Shown one piece after another: positions 27,658-36,368 of a DNA stretch of 64,000 bases; position 1 is the first letter of the stretch, and each line of letters opens with the position of its first letter. The notes under the pieces are model-generated. The model saw nothing but the letters and a program-made list of their open reading frames with translations, searched no databases and had not been told where the DNA came from. Origin of the DNA: Bradyrhizobium sp. ISRA430 (GTDB taxonomy: Bacteria; Pseudomonadota; Alphaproteobacteria; Rhizobiales; Xanthobacteraceae); assembly GCF_029909975.1 (NCBI RefSeq), contig NZ_CP094516.1:682001-746000 (forward strand), in the 5' to 3' direction. The position numbers were made by a program, and so were the translations under genes.

Positions 27658-28836
27658 ATGAGTTCTGCGAAATTCGACATCGTCGTCTACGGCGCGACCG
27701 GTTTCACCGGCCAGCTCGTCGCCGAATATCTGGCCGCGCACTACAAGGACGACAAGGCGCTCAAATGGGCGATGGCCGGGCGCAGCCTCGACAAGCTCAA
27801 ATCAGTACGTGACGCAATCGCTGCGCCCACGGACACGCCGCTGATTGTCGCGGATGCGGCCGATTCGGCATCGCTGAACGCGATGGTGGCCCAGACGAAG
27901 TCGGTGATCACGACCGTCGGACCTTATCAGCTCTATGGTGAGGAGCTGCTCGCCGCCTGCGTTGCCACCGGCACGGATTATTTCGACCTCTGCGGCGAGC
28001 CGGTCTGGATGCGGCAGATGATCGACAAGCACGAAGCGGCGGCCAGGACGAGCGGTGCGCGCATCGTATTCTCCTGCGGCTTCGATTCCGTGCCGTTCGA
28101 GCTCGGTGCGTTCTTCGTGCAGGAAGAGGCCAAGCGCGTGTTCGGCGCAGCCGCCTCGCGCGTGAAGGGCCGCGTGCGCGACATGCGCGGTACGCTCTCG
28201 GGCGGCACCGCGGCGAGCGCAAAGGCAACATTCGATGCCGTCGCCAAAGATATCAGCCTCGTCGCGATCCTGAACGATCCGTTCGCGCTGACGCCCGGAT
28301 TCACCGGCCCGAAGCAGCCGAAGGGCAACAGGTCGATTCTTGAGGAGGACCTGCAATCCTGGGCCGCGCCTTTCATGATGGCGCTGATCAACACGCGCAA
28401 CGTCCATCGCTCCAACATGCTGATGGGTTTTCCCTACGGCAAGGAATTCGTCTACGACGAGATGGTCCTGACCGGTCCCGGTGAGAAGGGCGAGGCGAAT
28501 GCGAAGCGTGTGATGGCCGCCAATGCTGAGAAGACGGGCCCGAATGCGCCGAAGCCGGGCGAGGGGCCTTCGAAGGAAGAGCGGGAAAACGGCCGCTTCG
28601 ATCTGCTCTATGTCGCGATCGCGCCCGACGGCCACCAGGTTCGCGCCGGTGTCACCGGCGACCGCGATCCCGGCTACGGCTCGACCTCGAAGATGATCTC
28701 GGAATGCGCGATCTGTCTGTTGCGTGATGCACACGACGTGCCCGCGGGAATCTGGACCCCGGGCGCAGCGATGCAGCACAAGCTGATCAAGCGGCTTCAA
28801 GATCACGCCGGGCTGACGTTCAAGGTGGAAAGCTAA
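27658..28836 (+). CDS. saccharopine dehydrogenase NADP-binding domain protein, tandem copy 1
   Basis: 392 aa. The N-terminal Rossmann fold (FDIVVYGATGFTGQLVAEYL, residues 6-25) is of the saccharopine dehydrogenase-like oxidoreductase type, related to mycobacterial trans-acting enoyl reductase and mammalian SCCPDH. Further conserved blocks are DLCGEPVWMRQM, FSCGFDSVPFELGAFFVQEE and the C-terminal WTPGAAMQHKLIKRL. The substrate is unknown; lipid-related reduction is an analogy, not evidence. It lies 10 bases after the DUF169 gene and 29 bases before its close paralogue. Confidence 0.88.
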   Translation: MSSAKFDIVVYGATGFTGQLVAEYLAAHYKDDKALKWAMAGRSLDKLKSVRDAIAAPTDTPLIVADAADSASLNAMVAQTKSVITTVGPYQLYGEELLAACVATGTDYFDLCGEPVWMRQMIDKHEAAARTSGARIVFSCGFDSVPFELGAFFVQEEAKRVFGAAASRVKGRVRDMRGTLSGGTAASAKATFDAVAKDISLVAILNDPFALTPGFTGPKQPKGNRSILEEDLQSWAAPFMMALINTRNVHRSNMLMGFPYGKEFVYDEMVLTGPGEKGEANAKRVMAANAEKTGPNAPKPGEGPSKEERENGRFDLLYVAIAPDGHQVRAGVTGDRDPGYGSTSKMISECAICLLRDAHDVPAGIWTPGAAMQHKLIKRLQDHAGLTFKVES

Positions 28837-28865
28837 GCTCGAGGCCGTTGCAGGAAACCCGACCC

Positions 28866-30038
28866 GTGTCGTCGAAGTTTGACATCGTCGTTTACGGCGC
28901 GACCGGATACACCGGCCAGCTCGTCGCCGAGTATATCGCCGCGCAGTACGCGGGCGACAGCGCGCTGACATGGGCGATGGCCGGGCGAAGCAGGGACAAG
29001 CTTGCGTCGGTTCGCGACGCGATCGGCGCACCCAGTGACACGCCGCTCATCGTTGCCGATGCGTCCGACCCCGTCTCGTTGCGCGCGTTGGTCAACCAAG
29101 CCAAGCTGGTGATCACCACCGTCGGTCCGTACCAGCTCTATGGCTCCGATCTGCTCGCCGCCTGCGTTGCGTCGGGCACCGACTACATGGATCTCTGCGG
29201 CGAGCCGATCTGGCTAAAGCAGATGATTGACAGGCACGAGGCGGAGGCCAAAGCGAGCGGCGCGCGCATCATGGTCCCCTGTGGCTTCGACTCGGTGCCG
29301 TTCGAACTCGGTGTATTCTTCGTGCAGGAGGAAGCTCGGCGCGTGTTCGGGGCGCCGGCGCCACGCGTCAAGGGGCGCGTCCGCGACATCAGTTGGAAGT
29401 TCTCCGGCGGCACCTCGGCGAGCGCAAGGGTGACCTTCGAGGCGGTTGCGCAGGACCTCAGCCTGGTGTCGATCCTCAAAGATCCCTTTGCATTCACGCC
29501 CGGCTTTGAGGGTCCGAAGCAGCCGCGCGGTAACAAGCCCGTCTTCGAGGAGGACCTGCAATCCTGGGCCGCGCCATTCGCGATGGCTACGCTCAACACG
29601 CGCAACGTCCATCGCTCCAACATGCTGATGGGCTTCCCGTATGGCAGGGACTTCGTCTACGACGAGATGGTGCTGACTGGGGCAGGCGAGGAAGGGCAAG
29701 CCAACGCGAAGCGCGTGATGGCTGCGAACAGCGAAAAAACCGGCCCCGAAGCGCTCAAGCCCGGCGAGGGCCCTTCGAAGGAAGAGCGCGACAACGGTCA
29801 TTACGACCTGCTCTATGTTGCGATCGCGCCCGATGGCCGTCAGGTCCCCGCTATCAAGGGCGATCTCGATCCTGGCTACGCATCGACGGCGAAGATCATC
29901 TCCGAATGCGCGATCTGCCTGTTGCGCGACACGCCGGACGTGGCGGCCGGTCTCTGGACACCGGGCGCAGCGATGCAGCACAAGCTGATCAAGCGGCTTC
30001 AAGATCACGCCGGGCTGACGTTCGCGGTGGAAGCATAG
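28866..30038 (+). CDS. saccharopine dehydrogenase NADP-binding domain protein, tandem copy 2
   Basis: 390 aa and very similar along its whole length to the gene before it. The Rossmann motif FDIVVYGATGYTGQLVAEYI, DLCGEPIWLKQM and CGFDSVPFELGVFFVQEE are shared. The GTG start at 28866 is chosen because it gives the same N-terminus (SSKFDIVVYG) as copy 1; a TTG at 28848 would add six residues. The last 63 bases before the variable C-terminal codons are identical to copy 1, a sign of recent duplication or gene conversion. Function as for copy 1. Confidence 0.88.
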   Translation: MSSKFDIVVYGATGYTGQLVAEYIAAQYAGDSALTWAMAGRSRDKLASVRDAIGAPSDTPLIVADASDPVSLRALVNQAKLVITTVGPYQLYGSDLLAACVASGTDYMDLCGEPIWLKQMIDRHEAEAKASGARIMVPCGFDSVPFELGVFFVQEEARRVFGAPAPRVKGRVRDISWKFSGGTSASARVTFEAVAQDLSLVSILKDPFAFTPGFEGPKQPRGNKPVFEEDLQSWAAPFAMATLNTRNVHRSNMLMGFPYGRDFVYDEMVLTGAGEEGQANAKRVMAANSEKTGPEALKPGEGPSKEERDNGHYDLLYVAIAPDGRQVPAIKGDLDPGYASTAKIISECAICLLRDTPDVAAGLWTPGAAMQHKLIKRLQDHAGLTFAVEA

Positions 30039-30047
30039 GCGGCACGC

Positions 30048-30149
30048 TGTCATGCCCCGCGACGGCGGGCCATCCAGCACGCTGCGGCCTCTCGGTTCAT
30101 CACGACCGTCCCTGGAATACTGGATCGCCCGCTTTCGCGGGCGATGACA
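30048..30149. repeat. interspersed palindromic repeat, family B copy 2
   Basis: Left arm TGTCATGCCCCGCGACGGCG with GGCCATCCAG; right arm ATACTGGATCGCCCGCTTTC followed by GCGGGCGATGACA. It has the same ends as 5622-5724. It lies between convergent genes and could fold into a long terminating hairpin. Confidence 0.85.
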
Positions 30150-30161
30150 TCGTGATTGCCG

Positions 30162-31358
30162 CTACACCGCCCGCGCGTCATACGCGTACATGAACTCCAT
30201 GCTCTTCGCGCCGAGTGGCAGTAGCCATTTCATCATCTGATTGCGGACCCACGCGCCGGTGGCGCTGAATTCGCGCTTGCTGTTGCCGTTGCGACGGGCA
30301 ATCGCGACGATCTTCTCGGCGCGCGGGCGGCGCTCGGTCTCGAAATTCTGGAAGGTGAGGCCGAGCTCCTGGCCGTCCTGCATCAGCCGCGCCAGACGCA
30401 TCGCGTCCTCGAGCGCGAGCGAGGCGCCCTGGCCGGCATGCGGGCTCGTCGCATGCGCGGCATCCCCAATCAGCAGCGAGCGCTTGCGCGACCAGGTCGG
30501 CAGGGTCGCAACGTCGAGCGTATCCGTCACCACGATGTTTTCGGCGGCCTCGATGATGGCCGGGATCGGATCGTGCCAGCCCCGGTGGAAGTCGCGCAGA
30601 TGTTGCTTAATCGTTGCCTGATCTTGCGCGCGGAACATCGCCGCGTCCATGCCGTGCGCGGGCTGCGTGCTCCACCACATCGCGCCGTCATTCGGATCCG
30701 GACTGCAAAAGGCGTAGCCGAAGAAGCCGCTCTGCCCGAACGTGGTGACGACGCGCTGGCCGATCGCTGTGCCGTCGAGGACCGCGCGCGGCACGAAGCC
30801 GCCGAAACCGATCAGGCCGGTGTCGAAGGGGGCCGGCCCGTCCGGGATCACCTGGCGGCGTACCATGGAGTGCACACCGTCCGCGCCGATCAGGAAATCG
30901 CCTTCGGCGGTGGTGCCGTCGGCGAAATAGGCGATGATCGGCTGGTCGCCGCGATCCTCGATCTTGATCAGCCGCTTCTCGAAATACAGCGACACGCAGG
31001 AGCACCAGGCCTTGTCGATCAGCATCTCGTTCAGCGTGGCGCGGCAGACGTTGACCGCAGGCTGGCCGAAGCGGCGCTCCATGTCGCGGTTGAGCGAGCC
31101 GAGCCTTTGGCCGCTCTGCGAGCAGAGGTCGAAGGATTCCGCGACCGAGCCACGGCTGATCAGCTCACCGGCAAGGCCGATCTCGTCCATCACTTGCATG
31201 CCGTTTGGCGCGATCTGCAATCCGCCGCCGATCCCCGTGGAGTACGGCCAGGCCTCGTAGATCTCGGATTCGATGCCGGCACGGCGGAGGAGGATGGCCG
31301 CGACGGGCCCGGCAATGCCGGCGCCGATGATCAGGGCCTTGCGGGGACGGTTGGACAT
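30162..31358 (-). CDS. FAD-dependent monooxygenase
   Basis: 398 aa class A flavoprotein hydroxylase (salicylate/p-hydroxybenzoate hydroxylase type). The N-terminal FAD motif is IIGAGIAGPVAAILLRRAGI, the middle segment is LIGADGVHSMVRR and the FAD ribityl motif is LIGDAAHATSPHAGQGASLA, so all three fingerprint motifs are intact. It is divergent from a MarR gene, with a 15-bp palindrome in between, so induction by an aromatic effector is plausible. The substrate cannot be read from sequence. Confidence 0.92.
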   Translation of the reverse strand: MSNRPRKALIIGAGIAGPVAAILLRRAGIESEIYEAWPYSTGIGGGLQIAPNGMQVMDEIGLAGELISRGSVAESFDLCSQSGQRLGSLNRDMERRFGQPAVNVCRATLNEMLIDKAWCSCVSLYFEKRLIKIEDRGDQPIIAYFADGTTAEGDFLIGADGVHSMVRRQVIPDGPAPFDTGLIGFGGFVPRAVLDGTAIGQRVVTTFGQSGFFGYAFCSPDPNDGAMWWSTQPAHGMDAAMFRAQDQATIKQHLRDFHRGWHDPIPAIIEAAENIVVTDTLDVATLPTWSRKRSLLIGDAAHATSPHAGQGASLALEDAMRLARLMQDGQELGLTFQNFETERRPRAEKIVAIARRNGNSKREFSATGAWVRNQMMKWLLPLGAKSMEFMYAYDARAV

Positions 31359-31410
31359 GGCTTGCTCCGGACGTTTCCGTGGTGCTAGGAGAAATTACGG
31401 TCGCTAAATC

Positions 31411-31425
31411 TCTTAGTGACTAAGA
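31411..31425. promoter_or_regulatory. candidate MarR operator
   Basis: A perfect palindrome TCTTAG-TGA-CTAAGA between the divergent monooxygenase and marR genes, 53 bases from the former and 30 from the latter start. It is AT-rich, of typical MarR-site size, and placed to control both promoters. Confidence 0.6.
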
Positions 31426-31454
31426 TATATATCGAATAAGAGAAGAGGTCGGCC

Positions 31455-31982
31455 TTGTCAAGGACGAAGGCGCGCGCGGCGTTGTTGCAGGAGTTGGAAG
31501 AGGCGATGCGGCGGTCGTCCGCGCAGGGCGTGCTCTATGGCCAAGCCGTTGCGAACATGGCGGGAATTGCCAATTCCGACCTCGAATGCATGGACATCCT
31601 GTACCTGGAAGGGCGCGTCACCGCCGGCCGGCTCGCCGAGGTCACCGGGCTCACAACAGGCGCGATCACCGGTGTGGTGGACCGGCTCGAGAAGGCCGGC
31701 CTCGTGCGCCGCGAGCGCGACGATGCAGACCGCCGCAAGGTCTTCATCGCGGTCGTGCCCGAGGCTGCCATGAAGATCGGCCAGTTCTACGTGCCGATGC
31801 AGCAGGCGATGGAAAAGGTGTTCAATGCCTATTCCGACGAGGAACTGCGCCTGCTGCTGCGCTTCGCGACTGAAGGCTATAAGGGCGTGCTCGCGGCAAC
31901 CGAAGCGCTCAAGGGCCTTCTCGATACGCCGCCGGAAAAGCGGCCCGATCTCAAGCTGAAGAAGCTTCGTCGCCAGTCCTGA
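31455..31982 (+). CDS. MarR family transcriptional regulator
   Basis: 175 aa winged-helix repressor with DLECMDILYLEGRVTAGRLA, VTGLTTGAITGVVDRLEKAG and the wing RRERDDADRRKVFIAV. The TTG start is supported by GAGGT about 6 bases upstream. It is divergent from the FAD monooxygenase and likely represses it and itself at the intervening palindrome. Its last 32 bases overlap the 3' end of the convergent membrane protein gene. Confidence 0.92.
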   Translation: MSRTKARAALLQELEEAMRRSSAQGVLYGQAVANMAGIANSDLECMDILYLEGRVTAGRLAEVTGLTTGAITGVVDRLEKAGLVRRERDDADRRKVFIAVVPEAAMKIGQFYVPMQQAMEKVFNAYSDEELRLLLRFATEGYKGVLAATEALKGLLDTPPEKRPDLKLKKLRRQS

Positions 31983-33207
31983 TCTTGTAGGCCTGGGCGG
32001 CCGCGATCATGCCCCACATCGCGCCCAGCATCATCCAGAAGTGACGCCAGTGGTCGGTGTCGATCACGAAGCTCTCGCCGACGGTGCCGACGAACGCGGA
32101 GAAGATCGCCAGATAAGCCCGCTGCCAGGGCACGCGGACGAAGATATGGCGGAAGCCCATGATCACGGTGGTGAAGACCAGCGCGGGATAGCAGATGCCG
32201 GACAGCCAGCCGCCCGACATGAAGGCGTTCAGGTAGGAGTTGTGGGTGTCTTCGGGGAAGTAGCGGTGGAATTGCAGCGGTCCGATGCCGAACGGCAGGT
32301 CCAGCGCCATCTCGGCGCCGAGGATGTGCCGGCCGAACCGGCCGAAGCGGCCTTCGTCATAGCTCTGGTCGAAGCTCGCGCGCTGCTTGAACATCTCCGC
32401 GACGGAGTCGAATGACAGGAGGATCGCGATCAACGCGAGCCCCAGTACGGCGGCGACCAGAGCCATGATGATGATGCGCGAACGCTGCGCGTTGCTCCGG
32501 CTGGTCAGCACCATCAGCGCCAGCATGAACGCGGAGGTCAGGACCAGGCCACCCCAGGCGGCACGGGAGAAAGCGAGCAGGATCGCCAGCGCCATGATGC
32601 CGAAGGCGATGACGTTGCGGAACGACTTAGACAGACCGTCGGAGACCACGCTCTGGAGCGAGAACAGCGCCGGCAGGATCAGGAAGGCGCCGAGCACGTT
32701 GGGATCCTTGAAGGTGCCGCGCGCGCGCTCGTAGAGCGTCAGGAGGTCGTGTCCGCCGGGGACGAGGTTGAAATAGCCGGCGATGGCGGAGAGCGAGGCC
32801 ACCATCGCGCCGACCACGAGTCCGCGGCGGAGCATGTCGAGCCGCGCGGTCGTGTCCTCGGTGGTGACCATGGCGAAGAACACTACGGTGACCGCCATGT
32901 ACCAGGACGTCGCGATCCAGCTTGCGACCTCGGACTTTTCGAACAGCGGGATTGCGCTGATGGTGTAGCCGACGTTGAGCAGGACCAGCAGCAGCACCAG
33001 CGGCATGAGCACGAGCCTCAAGCGCAGGCCGGTGGCGAAGAAGGTGACGGTGGCGAGCAGCGTCACGATCTCGTAGGGGCTCGGCTCAATGAATACGACC
33101 GCACCGGAGGCGCCGACCAGCCAGACCAGCGCGCGCTGGAGCGCAAGCACGCCGGGCGCAGCCGGTGCGGCTACGTTCAGTCTCCCGGCTGTCGCCGCAT
33201 ACGCCAT
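31951..33207 (-). CDS. O-antigen ligase/polymerase-like membrane protein
   Basis: 418 aa with about ten or more hydrophobic segments. The Wzy_C/O-antigen ligase signature is visible in RGTFKDPNVLGAFLILPALF and LLAFSRAAWGGL, and a large periplasmic loop carries FGIGPLQFHRYFPEDTHNSY (the PEDTHNSYL motif). Such proteins polymerise or ligate undecaprenyl-linked glycans at the periplasmic face. It lies next to a glycosylphosphotransferase, a glycosyltransferase and a Wzz-like gene, which supports a surface polysaccharide role. Start at ATG 33207; a GTG precedes it directly. Confidence 0.85.
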   Translation of the reverse strand: MAYAATAGRLNVAAPAAPGVLALQRALVWLVGASGAVVFIEPSPYEIVTLLATVTFFATGLRLRLVLMPLVLLLVLLNVGYTISAIPLFEKSEVASWIATSWYMAVTVVFFAMVTTEDTTARLDMLRRGLVVGAMVASLSAIAGYFNLVPGGHDLLTLYERARGTFKDPNVLGAFLILPALFSLQSVVSDGLSKSFRNVIAFGIMALAILLAFSRAAWGGLVLTSAFMLALMVLTSRSNAQRSRIIIMALVAAVLGLALIAILLSFDSVAEMFKQRASFDQSYDEGRFGRFGRHILGAEMALDLPFGIGPLQFHRYFPEDTHNSYLNAFMSGGWLSGICYPALVFTTVIMGFRHIFVRVPWQRAYLAIFSAFVGTVGESFVIDTDHWRHFWMMLGAMWGMIAAAQAYKIRTGDEASSA

Positions 33208-33252
33208 CACACGCTCATACGCCTACGCAACTGGTACACACAAACTTCCGCC

Positions 33253-33351
33253 GTCATGCTCCGCGAAGGCGGGCATCCAGTAACCCGCGCTGCCAGTGGC
33301 AGCCTCCGCTGCCGGTGATTACTGGATCGCCCGGTCAAGCCGGGCGATGAC
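33253..33351. repeat. interspersed palindromic repeat, family B copy 3
   Basis: Starts GTCATGCTCCGCGAAGGCGG, has CATCCAGTA then TACTGGATCGCCCGGTCAAG and ends CGGGCGATGAC. The centre contains its own small inverted repeat, CTGCCAGTGGCAG. It lies between two genes of the polysaccharide locus. Confidence 0.85.
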
Positions 33352-33374
33352 AGCGCGGTTCTGGCACGACAATC

Positions 33375-34979
33375 TCAATACGCGTTCTCGCTCTTGGTCA
33401 GCAGCGAGACCGGGGTCTTCAGGAGAATGTAGAGGTCGAACAGCACTGACCAGTTCTCGATGTAATAGAGATCGAACTCGACGCGCTTCTGGATCTTCTC
33501 TTCATTGTCGATCTCGCCGCGCCAGCCGTTGACCTGGGCCCAGCCGGTGATACCGGGCTTGACGCGGTGGCGCGCGAAATAGCCGTCGACGGCCTCGTCG
33601 AACAGCCGGCTCTGAAGCTTGCCCTGCACCGCGTGCGGACGCGGGCCGACCAGGGAGAGATTGCCGGAGAAGACCACGTTGAAGAGCTGCGGCAGCTCGT
33701 CGAGGCTGGTCTTGCGAATGAAACGGCCGACGCGGGTGACGCGCGGATCGTTCTTGGTGACGACCTTGGCGGCGAGCGGATCGGCCTGGTCGTGATACAT
33801 CGAACGGAACTTGTAGACGTCGATGCGCTCGTTGTTGAAGCCGAAGCGCTTCTGGCGGAACAGCACCGGGCCGCGGCTGTCGAGCTTGATCGCGATCGCC
33901 ACCAGCGCCATCACGGGGAGCGCGGCGAGCAGCGCGAGGCTGCCGACGATACGGTCGAACAGCCATTTCATCACCAGATCCCAGTCGGTGATCGGCGCCT
34001 CGAACACGTCGAGCGTCGGCACCTCGCCGAGATAGGAATAGGAGCGGGGGCGGAAGCGCAGCTTGTTGGTGTGCGCGGAGAGGCGGATGTCGACCGGCAG
34101 GACCCAGAGCTTCTTCAGCATCTCCAGGATGCGCGTCTCGGCCGAGATCGGCAGCGCGAACAGCACGAGATCGACCCGGGTGCGGCGGGCGAACTCGACG
34201 ATATCGTCGACCTTGCCGAGCTTGCGCGCGCCGGCGCAGGTGTCGAGCGCGCGGCTGTCGTTGCGGTCGTCGAACACGCCGAGCACGTGGATGTCGGAAT
34301 CCTCCTGCGCGTTCAGCGCCTCGACCAGCTCCTCGCCATTGCGGTCGGAGCCGACGATGATGGTGCGCCGGTCGAGCCGGCCCTCGCGCGCCCAGCGGCG
34401 CACCAGCGTACGCAGCACCAGGCGCTCGACGATCAGCACGGCAAGGCCGAGAAAGAAAAACGCGGCGAGCCACAGTCGCGATACCTCACCGCCGAGCTTG
34501 GCGAAGAACGAGGCACCGATGAACAGCAGGAAGACGAACGACCAGGACGAGATCATCCGCGTCATCTGCCGAAGCTGTCCGCGGAAGAGCTGGACCTGGT
34601 AGATGTCGGCGGACTGGAAGCAAACCACGGCGGCGACGGCAACACCGACGATCGCCGCGAGATACTCCCAGCGGAAGCTGGTGAGCGGTACGACATAGCC
34701 GACATAAAGCGTGACGCCGACGAGGCTCAGCAGCACGAAATCGGCCAAGCGCACGAAGCCGGCGATTACGATCGGCGAATAGGCGCGGGCGACCTTCTGG
34801 TTGACGACCTCCAGGGCCGCCGGCGAGAGGCGGCGACGGCGTTCGACGAAGGGCTTTTCAGCAGGTTTTGCCGCGGCACTGGTCGCGGCATCGAGCATCG
34901 AGCGTGCGTTGAGCGGTTCCACTAGCGTCCACGTCCATTCCAACAAACCCGCGGCGCGACCGTGCACCCGGGCGAGCAT
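33375..34979 (-). CDS. undecaprenyl-phosphate glycosylphosphotransferase (polyprenyl PHPT family)
   Basis: Transfers a sugar 1-phosphate, usually glucose or galactose, to undecaprenyl phosphate to start polysaccharide repeat units. The 534 aa have four N-terminal membrane segments (about residues 70-190), a CoA-binding-like middle domain ([18 protein letters not shown]), a fifth hydrophobic segment and the catalytic sugar-transferase domain with [29 protein letters not shown] and [10 protein letters not shown]. The longest frame is given; a GTG at 34922 (EPLNARSM) or ATG at 34898 may be the true start because the first 19-27 residues are not family-like. Confidence 0.92.
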   Translation of the reverse strand: MLARVHGRAAGLLEWTWTLVEPLNARSMLDAATSAAAKPAEKPFVERRRRLSPAALEVVNQKVARAYSPIVIAGFVRLADFVLLSLVGVTLYVGYVVPLTSFRWEYLAAIVGVAVAAVVCFQSADIYQVQLFRGQLRQMTRMISSWSFVFLLFIGASFFAKLGGEVSRLWLAAFFFLGLAVLIVERLVLRTLVRRWAREGRLDRRTIIVGSDRNGEELVEALNAQEDSDIHVLGVFDDRNDSRALDTCAGARKLGKVDDIVEFARRTRVDLVLFALPISAETRILEMLKKLWVLPVDIRLSAHTNKLRFRPRSYSYLGEVPTLDVFEAPITDWDLVMKWLFDRIVGSLALLAALPVMALVAIAIKLDSRGPVLFRQKRFGFNNERIDVYKFRSMYHDQADPLAAKVVTKNDPRVTRVGRFIRKTSLDELPQLFNVVFSGNLSLVGPRPHAVQGKLQSRLFDEAVDGYFARHRVKPGITGWAQVNGWRGEIDNEEKIQKRVEFDLYYIENWSVLFDLYILLKTPVSLLTKSENAY

Positions 34980-35039
34980 CCCCCGGCACTTCGCTTATCG
35001 GACAAATCGGAAGATTTTCTAAAGCGGCCTTAAGAATGG

Positions 35040-36173
35040 TTAATGATTGGCAAATGCATCGCGGTAGCCCGCGAGCACACCATCGACCATCGCCTGCTGG
35101 GAGAAATGCGCCGAGATGCGCTCACGCAAGGACGCGGCGCGCCGCGCGGTCGCCTGCGTGTCCTCGAGCGCTGCCGAGATCGCCTCCGCCATCGCGTCCG
35201 CGTTACTGGGCGCGAACAGGGCCGGGCTCTCCGGGCCGAAGATCTCCGGAATGCCGCCGACCCGTGCCGCGATCATCGGAATGCCGGCCGCGCCCGCCTC
35301 GATCACGACATAGGGCATGGAATCGCCACGCGAGGGAACGACGAGCAGCCGCCCCTTGGAGAAGCCGTAGCGCGCCTTGACGTGGCCGATGAAGCGGATC
35401 GCACCGGTCAGGCCGAGTTTCTCCACCTGTGCCTTCAGCGCCGCCGTCTCCTCGCCGTCGCCGCCGAGCGTCAGCGTGACCTTGCGGCCCTGGGCATGCA
35501 GGCGCGCCACCGCATCGACCAGGAGGTCGGCGCCCTTGATGCGTCTGAACTCACCGACATAGGCGAGGTCCGTCGCATCGTCGGCGGTGACGACGGGTTC
35601 GAACTCCTCGGGCGTGACGCCGTTGAAGACGCAGTGGACCACGCCCTTGGGCGCGCCGACGATACGCTGATAGGTGTCGCGGGCAAATGCGCTCTCGAAC
35701 AGGAACAGGTCGGTACTGTCCATCAGCGCGCGCTCGAGCCGCGCGTAGAACTCGCCCTTGAACGTGTGCAGCGGATAATGCAGCGAGCCGCCATGCGGCG
35801 TGTAGATGCGGATGGTGTCGTCGGTGCGCCGCCGCATGCGGATGAAAGCGCCGGCCTTGGCGCCGTGGCCATGCATGACATCCGGCTTGAGCTTGGCGAT
35901 CAAGCGCCGCATGCGCAGCCACACGAGAAAGTCGTCCGGTGACGGCTCGCGGCGGATCGTAAGCCTGTGCACACCGAGCTTCAGCCGCGGCGCGAGTTCC
36001 GTGAGCGCCTTCTCGGCGCGCTCGCCGCCGGTGAGACTGTCGGCGAGGATCCCGACATGATGTCCGCGATCGACCTGGCCATTGGCGAGGTCGAGGATGT
36101 GCCGAAAGATGCCGCCGACGGGCGCGCGCACGGCGTGCAGGATGCGAAGCGGCTGGTCGGAAGAGGGAGGCAT
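35040..36173 (-). CDS. glycosyltransferase family 4 protein
   Basis: 377 aa GT-B enzyme. The N-terminal acceptor domain has RILHAVRAPVGGIFRHILDL and VMHGHGAKAGAF. The donor domain has LAYVGEFRRIKGADLLVDAV, TLGGDGEETAALK and the EX7E-like VVIEAGAAGIPMIAARVGGI. It is cytoplasmic and likely adds a sugar to the lipid-linked repeat unit started by the upstream phosphotransferase, 60 bases away on the same strand. The specific sugar is unknown. Confidence 0.9.
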   Translation of the reverse strand: MPPSSDQPLRILHAVRAPVGGIFRHILDLANGQVDRGHHVGILADSLTGGERAEKALTELAPRLKLGVHRLTIRREPSPDDFLVWLRMRRLIAKLKPDVMHGHGAKAGAFIRMRRRTDDTIRIYTPHGGSLHYPLHTFKGEFYARLERALMDSTDLFLFESAFARDTYQRIVGAPKGVVHCVFNGVTPEEFEPVVTADDATDLAYVGEFRRIKGADLLVDAVARLHAQGRKVTLTLGGDGEETAALKAQVEKLGLTGAIRFIGHVKARYGFSKGRLLVVPSRGDSMPYVVIEAGAAGIPMIAARVGGIPEIFGPESPALFAPSNADAMAEAISAALEDTQATARRAASLRERISAHFSQQAMVDGVLAGYRDAFANH

Positions 36174-36368
36174 GATCAGAACCAGCGCTCGAAGGCGAAC
36201 AATCCACTCAAATACGATGAGGATTAAGGGGCCTCGTGGTTAACAAACGGTGTTGGCGAGGAGAGCGCCGCTCTCGCTGCGGTGCGTGATTAACCCAGCG
36301 GCAACCTTAATGGAGTGTAATTGTCGCGGTCGAGGTAAGGTCGCGGCGTTGCCCTGCGGGAGTGTGAG

